39,840 nucleotides of DNA, from assembly GCA_021740425.1 (NCBI GenBank), contig JAIOZV010000004.1, forward strand, positions 1-39,840, in the 5' to 3' direction. Source of the stretch: Bacteroidales bacterium. Lineage in GTDB: Bacteria; Bacteroidota; Bacteroidia; Bacteroidales; 4484-276. The notes beneath the pieces were generated by a model that was not told the DNA's origin, searched no databases, and saw nothing but the letters and a program-made list of their open reading frames with translations. Positions 33,558 to 39,840 of this stretch are shown piece after piece. The position numbers and the translations under genes were made by a program. How positions within the stretch are numbered: position 1 is the first letter of the stretch; each line of letters begins with the position of its first letter.

Positions 33558-34451
33558 CTACTTTGGTGGATCATCCTGTATTTTCGTCTCCTGCAGACTA
33601 TTCCTGGCAGCCTCCCTGCCAATTTCAATTAGTTCGGCAGATCGGTAAAAATCATAGGTGCCGCAGGACTCGCGCGATATGTTAATCATAAGATCCGGCG
33701 CATGTTTTTCGAGTGACATTTGTGTAATATGATGCCTCATCAATTCGATGGTTTTATTCATCAAATCGAAAAAACCCAGTTTTTCTTCTTTTTCATGTGG
33801 GATAATCCTGTGAAGTTGGTGTTGGAATTTTTTGATGTTTTTTTTATAAAGTGTCTCGGTTGTGGAGTGCACATCTTGTCCGGCTTTAACATTGATCGGG
33901 GGAATATCAGCACTCACATTTACAGCAATCAGTATATCATCGTTTGTTCGCTTTACACGATTTACAGGTATGTTATTTAAAACCCCTCCGTCAACAAGCA
34001 AAGCATTGCCGCTTACAACAGGAGTAATTACTGTGGGAATGGCAACCGAGGCTCTGATGGCATCCCAAACACTCCCCGATGTAAAAACCACCTCTTTTTT
34101 ATTCAGCAGGTCGGCAGCCACTGCAGCAAAGGGTATTATAAGATCTTCGATATTTTTATCGCCGATAAACTCTTTCATGGCATTGAAAACCTTGTCGCCT
34201 TTTACCAGACCCTGGTTGCTGAACGAGAAATCCACCAGACTGAAAACCTTTATTTTGTCGAGGCTGCACATCCAGGTTTTAAATTCATTCATCTTACCAA
34301 TGGCATACACACCTCCCACCATAGCTCCCATGGAGGTGCCTGCAATGGAGGCAATTTCAAATCCCTGCGTTTCAAGTTCCTCAATTACTCCGATATGAGC
34401 GATTCCCCTGGCACCACCCCCTGATAAGACCAACGACACCTTTTGTTTCAT
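33558..34451 (-). CDS. Patatin-like phospholipase, RssA type
   Basis: A 297-residue cytoplasmic serine hydrolase. Residues 6-16 carry the oxyanion loop SLVLSGGGARG, the nucleophile elbow GTSMG gives S40, and the dyad Asp is in VDGGVLNN (D154). These are the full catalytic marks of bacterial patatin-like phospholipases, predicted lipid acyl hydrolases. The remaining C-terminal part (about 185-297) is helical and charged. Starts at 34451 (MKQKVSLV) and 34478 (MPKKKIV) are both possible; I chose the one nearest the conserved block. A TTG at 34502 is unlikely. The gene is convergent with the metallo-hydrolase gene and separated from the next minus-strand gene by about 250 bp. Confidence 0.9.
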   Translation of the reverse strand: MKQKVSLVLSGGGARGIAHIGVIEELETQGFEIASIAGTSMGAMVGGVYAIGKMNEFKTWMCSLDKIKVFSLVDFSFSNQGLVKGDKVFNAMKEFIGDKNIEDLIIPFAAVAADLLNKKEVVFTSGSVWDAIRASVAIPTVITPVVSGNALLVDGGVLNNIPVNRVKRTNDDILIAVNVSADIPPINVKAGQDVHSTTETLYKKNIKKFQHQLHRIIPHEKEEKLGFFDLMNKTIELMRHHITQMSLEKHAPDLMINISRESCGTYDFYRSAELIEIGREAARNSLQETKIQDDPPK

Positions 34452-34699
34452 AATCTGCACAATCTTTTTTTTTGGCATTAAAATTACATGTTTTGATAAC
34501 AATGCCGTGGGGTATTTTAAATACCAACCCAGCAGCTCAAAACAGCCTCGTTTAAAAACAATGTTAATTTCAAATTGAATGTGAAAAAGGGTGCTTTATG
34601 AAATTTCAGAGTACTGTTACAAAAGGAAAACCCCAAAGGGCAAATTTGTTCCCATAGAAAATAATGCGTTCTGTTTAGCCGGTTGTTTATGGAGGGATT

Positions 34700-35521
34700 C
34701 TACCTGTTTAATTCAATTCTTTTAATCCAGATTTTTATAGCTTGAGATAGTGTCTGTATTTCGGGCAGGTGCTGCTGCATATTTTTGTGGCCACCGCCTT
34801 GCCCTTTTGAGCCTGATCCATTACCTCCACCAGGGCGTACACTCATTCCTGTAGGCGGACCGGTTGATGGCAGGTCAATTTTCCCTGATTCCAACCCAAT
34901 CGAAAAAGTGTTTCTATCGGTGTATCCATTCGTGAAAATGGCGTTAAGCGGAATTTTTAATTCATAATATAATGCTGGTAAGGAATCCACAAAAATCCAG
35001 GCATTAATTCCACCTCCTGATCTTGAATTTAATTGTGTAGATTGGATGGCCTGTTCGTCAAAACCGGTGATCTCAATTTCGTTTAAACCTGTTTTAATTC
35101 GGCTGTTTATGTTTTCCTGAGGACTCATCCCAGCCCGCGATGCATCCGGCAATTGATTCCGGCCATCGGGTCTCATCATATTTTGCATACCCTGAGCAAG
35201 TGGATATTTTATCGAAAATTGAGACTCCTTTTTTCCTGTGGTATCGAAGTGGATGGTAAAACCTGCAGCAAACATTTTCGTGATGGTGCTTCTGTCGGTA
35301 GCCATGATGCGGATCAACAAATCATTGTCATCGTTAAAATAACCGTAGGCAATTTTGTTTTTACTGTCGTATTGCAACCTGTCTATCCAGGCCTCTGTCC
35401 CTGCTTCGGGCCTTTCGGCTATCGACTCCAGAGCCTTGCTTTTGTGCAGAGCTTTTTGGCTGCACGCAGCGAGGGCAATAAACAGATAAAGGAATGCGAT
35501 CATCAAAAAAAATCTGTACAT
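34700..35521 (-). CDS. Lipoprotein of unknown function
   Basis: A 273-residue protein starting MYRFFLMIAF, with lipobox ALAAC (Cys20). The mature part opens with EAWIDRLQYDSKNKIAYGYFNDDNDLLIRIMATDR, then beta-rich sequence with TIHFDTTGKKESQFSIKYP. It includes ELKIPLNAIF and FSIGLESGKIDL near the end. A Gly/Ser/Lys-rich linker (GGGNGSGSKGQGGGHKN) comes before a helical tail. I recognise no catalytic motif. The beta region recalls small families found as lipoproteins in Bacteroidota, but I cannot name one with confidence. The ATG at 35521 was chosen over an upstream start at 35557 because it begins the signal peptide. It is divergent from the T9SS gene at 35615. Confidence 0.75.
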   Translation of the reverse strand: MYRFFLMIAFLYLFIALAACSQKALHKSKALESIAERPEAGTEAWIDRLQYDSKNKIAYGYFNDDNDLLIRIMATDRSTITKMFAAGFTIHFDTTGKKESQFSIKYPLAQGMQNMMRPDGRNQLPDASRAGMSPQENINSRIKTGLNEIEITGFDEQAIQSTQLNSRSGGGINAWIFVDSLPALYYELKIPLNAIFTNGYTDRNTFSIGLESGKIDLPSTGPPTGMSVRPGGGNGSGSKGQGGGHKNMQQHLPEIQTLSQAIKIWIKRIELNR

Positions 35522-35570
35522 ACATTTTAATTTGTGTGGTTTGACAGATGGGAACATATAATTATTCCAA

Positions 35571-35598
35571 TTGGTCTAAAGAAAAATTAATATTTTTG
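35571..35598 (+). promoter_or_regulatory. Promoter of the beta-propeller T9SS gene
   Basis: TTG at 35571-35573 and TATTTTTG at 35591-35598, spaced by 17 bases, match the Bacteroidota consensus. The ATG lies 16 bases after the -7 box, so the leader is very short. Confidence 0.6.
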
Positions 35599-35614
35599 GC
35601 TAAAAATAAGAAAT

Positions 35615-38611
35615 ATGAAAACGTATCCTCTCATCATCATCTTAACCCTGTCGCTGATCTGTACCAGGGTGAACGCACAAACATCATATCCCGGATTTAT
35701 GCATTCGGAGTATCCGCACAGTTTGAAAACGGGAACACCACCTGTAGCAGAGCCCGGCCAGGCTGAGACCAGAATGAAGAACTATTCTCCAACCTTGCAG
35801 GATAACTTTGGCGATCCGCCTGCCACCGACTGGATCAAAAAATTTGACGGTTCGGGGAATGATATTATAAGGAAAACTGTAAGCGATGAATCAGGAAATA
35901 TATATCTGGTCGGAGATTTTTCGGGCAGCATGACGCTTGCCGGTGTAACCTATTCCGGGATTGGCAAGCGGGATATTTTTCTGGCAAAACTTGATCAATC
36001 AGGAGGTGTGATATGGATGAAGCATGGCAAAAGTGGAATGTACAGCTCAACGGCGGGGTATGATATCTGCAGGATGAACAACAGTATTTACATCACCGGA
36101 TACTTTGACGGTGATCTGTTTGAAATGGATGGCTGGTCTGTAAGTCGTTCCGGATTATCGGATGCTTTGTTGATCAAAGTCTCGGAGGGCGGGCAGATGG
36201 AAATGTTGAAAAGTTATGGGAATGGCATGTTGTGCCGGGGAATGGCACTTACAGTGGGTGCTGACCAAAACATTTATCTTACCGGAACTACCACCGGAGA
36301 TACCTATTATCAACATTCTTCTTTTTTAACCAAAATTGATCCTGAGGGTGAAATTACCTGGTGGCAGGAGCACGAAATTGCCTTCAATGATCTGGCGGTT
36401 TCTAGTGAAATACTATATGTTGCAGGCACAGCATACCAGGATGCCTGGCTCGATGATGTTTTTCTGCATCCTTATCTCTATGCCGATGCATTTGTTGCCA
36501 AAGCCGATTTGACCGGGGCATTTGAATGGGCTGTCTTAGGGGAGCACAGCCAAAATTCCACCGGTGACAGCTACATGCCATCAATTGAAGTTGGTAGTAC
36601 CGGCGATGTTTTTATGGTGGGTTTTTATCGCAATTCGGTAGAATTCGGAGGTGTGTTGCTTTCAGGGTTTATGACAGATATGTTTCTTGTAAGGTTAAAT
36701 AGCGAAGGAGCCGTAAATTGGGCCAAGTCAACTTTTTCCATTGGAAAACCCCTGACTGGATTTGGTTTGCTGGAGAATGATAAGCCTTGTTTTTCAGGGA
36801 GCGCATATTCATGGGCGCATTTTGATGACATCGACCTTTTCGTGGATAACGGATATTATGTAGCTGTTTACGACAGTTCGGGGGCTGCACAATATGCTTT
36901 TACAGTGGAACAGAAGGCCATCGGGGTTGGTGATCATTCGGAAGGAACCTTTTTGATTTCCGGAAGTACACAGCTGAATGCTTCGCTTGTTCATTATGAT
37001 TTTGGCGGTACATCCTTTACTGTTGCTGAAAGTACAGGCAACTCAGGAACTGCTGAGCTCACAGGATTGGAATTAAGTAAATCAGGTGCAATTTTTTCAT
37101 TAACCAATATTTATGGGTACACCAATTTTTTTGGTGCAGGTATTTCTGTTGATAAAGAATCCCTGCTACTATCCTGTCAGTCGGGGGCATATGGAGATAT
37201 TATCTGGTTTGATATCATACCAGGTGGAAGATCATGGTGGGACTATATCGAAACATCATTAAAACTCGACACCATCCACCAAAGGTTGTTTTTTTATGGA
37301 ACCTTTGATGACACAATAAATATAAATACACTTCAATTTACAAACCCTTTTGGAGGACAGTTCATTGCAGCTTATGAGCAAAACGGCCAGTTTTTGTGGG
37401 CCAAGGCTTTGTCGGAGAATGTGGATATCCAATCGGTGGATGTGGATGTTGAAGGGAACGTTTATTTCAGCACAGTGCTTGGAGGATTTGCGGAGATTGA
37501 AGGCATAACCTACAGCCCGTATTCTTCTGGAGACGCCTTAATATTGAAATATAACAGTCAGGGTAATTTTATCTCTGCGGCGCAAACAGGAACGGAGTAC
37601 TTTTTCTATTCTATGGGATTGGCAACCATTCCAACCGGTGGCTATTTCCTTACCATGGAGCCTGGCGGGGATTCTGTATTTTTTGATAACGGCAATAGCA
37701 CCATGGTTTTATCACCAAACGACGGCCGGACGGTGGTTGCAAAATTCGACGATCAGGGCAACTACCTATGGGCGAAATCATTTGGATATAGTTCGATGAA
37801 TTATGGCGGCTTTTATTGCTGGCCCACGGCATCAGTAACCGACGATCAGGGAAATCTTTATCTTACCGGAACATTCGGCGATTCGGCAATGTTTGACAAT
37901 ATTATGCTACGGTCACCCTACAACCGTTACAGTCAATTCAATGCCAAAATCGATGCCGATGGAAATGCCCTGTGGGCAAATGCCATACAGGTACATCGCT
38001 GGGCCAACAATTACTGCGAGGCGGATGTTGATGCAGAAGGTAATTTTTATTGTATGGGAAATATTTCTGATACCATTCATTTTGGCACCTACCAGTATAT
38101 CCCGGAAGGTCCCTCAGATAGCTACGTTGCAAAATATTTGAACAACGGGGAAATTGACTGGATCAAGACATTTGGAAGCAGCACTTCGGGAAACCACATG
38201 TATGGCATGGCAGTTTATGAACCCGATAACCTTTTTGTTGGCGGTGGATTCAGTGATTGGATTACCGATAATGACTTGAATGTTTTCACTGCATCGTCGC
38301 AGGGAGGGATATTGGTACATTTGGGTGAAACCATTCCCTACACCGGAGTTGACGAATCCCTTCATCCGGAACTCTCCATAGAAATTTACCCCAATCCGGC
38401 ACAGGATTTCATATATCTTGATTTTGAGGATTTGTATCAGAATATTGAAATTACACTTAATGATTTGAATGGCAGAAAAGTAATATCGGCAGATCTGCAA
38501 AATTTGAACGGGACTTATAAATTCGATGTTAGGGGCTTGGCAAAAGGGGGATATCTCTTGGAAATCAATGCTGATGGTCAGATGGCCGGGCGTAAGATCA
38601 TGATCTATTGA
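35615..38611 (+). CDS. T9SS-exported protein with SBBP-like beta-propeller repeats
   Basis: A 998-residue protein with a signal peptide (1-21, ...TRVNAQ) and a T9SS type-A domain (about 920-998; IYPNPAQDF, GGYLLEI, final MIY). The body is built of repeats of about 50 residues, each pairing an I/V-x-W-x-K strand with an NIYLVGDFSGS- or NLYLTGTFGDS-like strand. Examples are WIKKFDGSGND, VIWMKHGKSG, FEWAVLGEHSQ, VNWAKSTFS, FLWAKALSEN, YLWAKSFGYS and IDWIKTFGSS. This is the SBBP pattern of secreted Bacteroidota proteins, predicting one or two beta-propellers. No catalytic residues are seen; it is probably a large surface or released binding protein. It is a single-gene unit. Confidence 0.88.
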   Translation: MKTYPLIIILTLSLICTRVNAQTSYPGFMHSEYPHSLKTGTPPVAEPGQAETRMKNYSPTLQDNFGDPPATDWIKKFDGSGNDIIRKTVSDESGNIYLVGDFSGSMTLAGVTYSGIGKRDIFLAKLDQSGGVIWMKHGKSGMYSSTAGYDICRMNNSIYITGYFDGDLFEMDGWSVSRSGLSDALLIKVSEGGQMEMLKSYGNGMLCRGMALTVGADQNIYLTGTTTGDTYYQHSSFLTKIDPEGEITWWQEHEIAFNDLAVSSEILYVAGTAYQDAWLDDVFLHPYLYADAFVAKADLTGAFEWAVLGEHSQNSTGDSYMPSIEVGSTGDVFMVGFYRNSVEFGGVLLSGFMTDMFLVRLNSEGAVNWAKSTFSIGKPLTGFGLLENDKPCFSGSAYSWAHFDDIDLFVDNGYYVAVYDSSGAAQYAFTVEQKAIGVGDHSEGTFLISGSTQLNASLVHYDFGGTSFTVAESTGNSGTAELTGLELSKSGAIFSLTNIYGYTNFFGAGISVDKESLLLSCQSGAYGDIIWFDIIPGGRSWWDYIETSLKLDTIHQRLFFYGTFDDTININTLQFTNPFGGQFIAAYEQNGQFLWAKALSENVDIQSVDVDVEGNVYFSTVLGGFAEIEGITYSPYSSGDALILKYNSQGNFISAAQTGTEYFFYSMGLATIPTGGYFLTMEPGGDSVFFDNGNSTMVLSPNDGRTVVAKFDDQGNYLWAKSFGYSSMNYGGFYCWPTASVTDDQGNLYLTGTFGDSAMFDNIMLRSPYNRYSQFNAKIDADGNALWANAIQVHRWANNYCEADVDAEGNFYCMGNISDTIHFGTYQYIPEGPSDSYVAKYLNNGEIDWIKTFGSSTSGNHMYGMAVYEPDNLFVGGGFSDWITDNDLNVFTASSQGGILVHLGETIPYTGVDESLHPELSIEIYPNPAQDFIYLDFEDLYQNIEITLNDLNGRKVISADLQNLNGTYKFDVRGLAKGGYLLEINADGQMAGRKIMIY

Positions 38612-38753
38612 TCAACCTGTTTAAGCTGATTTATACCCGGAAAATAATTCGATAATGTTGCATCCGTATTTTATCCAAAAAGTCCGGGATTCATTTATGA
38701 TAATGTCAGGCAAATTATGATGCTTTTGGCTGTTAAAAAAAAAATCAGGAAGA

Positions 38754-39437
38754 ATGAAAACGAAATTATTGGTTTACAACATCATGGAATACCCTGAGAA
38801 AATCAGAATGTTCAACGAAGGCGTTTCACAGGAAATTGATGCCTGTGGCATGTATGCTGATTTTTATATTTTCGGAAAATCCGAAAAATTGTGGGAGATC
38901 AATAACTATACACATCTGATTATTTCCGGATCTGAAGCCTCGGCCATGGATGAGTCGCCCTGGACTAAAGAATTGACACAGTTAATCACAGATTTTATAA
39001 TTTCAGATAAAAAAATCCTGGCAATTTGTTACGGACACCAGTTTTTGGTGAGGGTATTAGCCGGCAGGGAGTATGTGTTTAAAATGCCTGTTGCTGAATA
39101 TGGATATTCAAAAATCAAAATCAATAAAAACAGGCTTTTTGAAGGAATTAACAAACCGATTGTTCTTGAATTGCATTACGATGCTGTAAGGAATCTTCCT
39201 GATGAATTTGAGATCATTGCTGAAAACAACACCTGCATTCAGGCAATTCAATATAAAGGCAGGGATGTTTTCGGAGTACAGTTTCACCCTGAATTTGACC
39301 GGAAGGCTGCTCAATACTTCTTTGATGAAGCCAGGAGCGCTGATCCGGAATTCCCTTCATTTTTCCACAATTACCACAACAACGAAAACGCTCTTGCACA
39401 AAACCGTTTATTTATCCGTAACTTTTTAAAAATGTAG
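38754..39437 (+). CDS. Class I glutamine amidotransferase-like protein
   Basis: A 227-residue cytoplasmic protein with the GATase1 triad: Cys92 in LAICYGHQFL, and His178 and Glu180 in VQFHPEFD. The N-terminal half is a Rossmann-like fold and LIISGSEASAMD resembles the oxyanion loop. Stand-alone proteins of this type resemble the glutaminase part of GMP synthase but have no synthetase domain. They may act as gamma-glutamyl hydrolases or amidotransferases for an unlinked partner. No partner gene is adjacent. The start at 38754 is the first ATG and follows a weak AGGAAG. Confidence 0.85.
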   Translation: MKTKLLVYNIMEYPEKIRMFNEGVSQEIDACGMYADFYIFGKSEKLWEINNYTHLIISGSEASAMDESPWTKELTQLITDFIISDKKILAICYGHQFLVRVLAGREYVFKMPVAEYGYSKIKINKNRLFEGINKPIVLELHYDAVRNLPDEFEIIAENNTCIQAIQYKGRDVFGVQFHPEFDRKAAQYFFDEARSADPEFPSFFHNYHNNENALAQNRLFIRNFLKM

Positions 39438-39558
39438 TGTGGCTTGCATGGCTTGTCTGTACAAATCCTCACACGTAAAATATTGCTCCTGCTAATGTGT
39501 TTTCCATCATTACGCTTCACAACCAATACTTTCTTTGAATAAAAAAAACGATTCACAC

Positions 39559-39699
39559 ATGAATATCATCGATGAAGCTCAAAAATATGTAACAGACCTT
39601 TTTAAGGAACACAGTGATGACAAGCTCCGTTATCATAATATTGAGCACACCAAAAATGTGGTAAAGGCCGCCCGTCTCATTGCCTCCAAATGCAAAATT
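39559..39699 (+). pseudogene. HD-domain protein gene truncated by an insertion
   Basis: From the ATG at 39559 the frame reads MNIIDEAQKYVTDLFKEH, then DKLRYHNIEHTKNVVKAARLIAS, the opening of an HD phosphohydrolase domain (first metal-binding His region). After codon 47 (about 39699) the sequence stops looking like the family, and the frame ends at 39744 with an unrelated tail. The His-Asp pair that names the domain is missing, so the gene is broken. N-termini like this occur in Bacteroidota HD proteins, some linked to the Pycsar-effector-like DUF5706 family; that link is only from memory. The rest of the gene may lie beyond the insertion, outside the window. Confidence 0.7.
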
Positions 39700-39717
39700 C
39701 ACCTGTTTTCGTCACAA

Positions 39718-39746
39718 CTTAGAAAATCAGTTCTAAGTAGCTGATT
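39718..39746 (+). repeat. Overlapping alternative hairpins in the insertion sequence end
   Basis: CTTAGAA (39718-39724) pairs with TTCTAAG (39731-39737) around the loop AATCAG. That same loop can pair with CTGATT at 39741-39746. The two stems (7 bp and 6 bp) share bases and exclude each other or form a pseudoknot. They lie before the transposase promoter. Confidence 0.5.
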
Positions 39747-39761
39747 ATGAGTAGGTGGTTT

Positions 39762-39790
39762 TTGGATTTGGGTGTTGCAACGTATATTTG
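39762..39790 (+). promoter_or_regulatory. Transposase promoter
   Basis: TTG (39762-39764), then 18 bases, then TATATTTG (39783-39790). The transposase ATG follows only 5 bases after the -7 box, so the transcript is nearly leaderless. Confidence 0.6.
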
Positions 39791-39794
39791 CGGC

Positions 39795-39840
39795 ATGTTT
39801 GTACGAAAATTAAGGAATAGAAGTGGCAGCACCAGTGTCC
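39795..39840 (+). CDS. IS1634-family transposase, N-terminus only
   Basis: Fifteen codons from the ATG at 39795 read MFVRKLRNRSGSTSV before the window ends. This closely follows the usual start of IS1634-family (DDE) transposases, MFVRKKxNKSGSxSV. Only the beginning is visible, so whether the transposase is intact cannot be judged. Confidence 0.65.
   Translation, partial: MFVRKLRNRSGSTSV

Larger units (their letters stand above)
39700..39840 (+). mobile_element. Left end of an IS1634-like insertion sequence (partial)
   Basis: The break in the HD gene at about 39699-39705 is followed by about 95 bases of non-coding end, a promoter and the start of a transposase. The left tip is placed only by where the HD homology stops, with an error of a few bases. 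The right end and the second inverted repeat lie outside the window. Confidence 0.65.

Noticed and set aside
38754-39437. The amidotransferase-like gene as part of a purine or amino-acid synthesis operon
   Set aside because: No synthetase or pathway partner is adjacent on either side.
1-39840. CRISPR array, prophage or integrative element
   Set aside because: No regularly spaced direct repeats, phage structural genes, integrase or attachment repeats at the tRNA were seen. The only mobile element is the insertion sequence at the right edge.

Overview
The window comes from a member of the Bacteroidota, probably an environmental, Bacteroidales-like heterotroph. The grounds are four proteins ending in a type IX secretion (T9SS) type-A sorting domain, a FecI/FecR-controlled SusC/SusD operon, promoter elements of the Bacteroidota form TTG-N17/18-TAnnTTTG, and weak Shine-Dalgarno signals. 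No ribosomal operon, CRISPR array or prophage is visible. One tRNA and the left end of one insertion sequence are present.

Layout. 1-1911: the N-terminal part of a membrane-anchored protein with Asp-rich repeats (minus strand), a small coiled-coil membrane protein, and about 630 bp with no convincing gene. 1912-7614 (minus): a large T9SS cargo protein followed by a gingipain-like C25 peptidase. 7884-11299 (plus): a periplasmic GH3 glycosidase and an AI-2E-family permease. 11457-23801 (plus): isoaspartyl dipeptidase overlapping a secreted cyanophycinase-family protein, then an ECF sigma factor, FecR anti-sigma factor, SusC, SusD, a PKD/YWTD lipoprotein and a T9SS protein, closed by a clear terminator at 23827. 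24155-26416 (minus): a second, lipoprotein cyanophycinase followed after 3 bp by a YfcC-type permease. 26571-31714: a possible permease gene remnant, two adjacent DUF3857/transglutaminase-like proteins, tRNA-Gln, and a GRAM/PH-like protein. 32113-39437: a beta-CASP metallo-hydrolase, a patatin-like phospholipase, an unknown lipoprotein, a beta-propeller-like T9SS protein and a glutamine amidotransferase-like protein. 39559-39840: an HD-domain gene cut by an IS1634-like element whose transposase runs off the window.

The main biological story is 11457-26416. Cyanophycinases cut the storage polymer cyanophycin (multi-L-arginyl-poly-aspartate) to beta-Asp-Arg dipeptides, and isoaspartyl dipeptidase cuts those to Asp and Arg. 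Here an isoaspartyl dipeptidase is translationally coupled to a T9SS-exported cyanophycinase-family protein. A second cyanophycinase is paired with a permease, and a self-regulated SusCD uptake operon lies between them. I infer a surface-to-cytoplasm scavenging system for cyanophycin or other beta-aspartyl peptides. Enzyme families and gene order are seen in the sequence; the substrate and the link to SusCD are inference.
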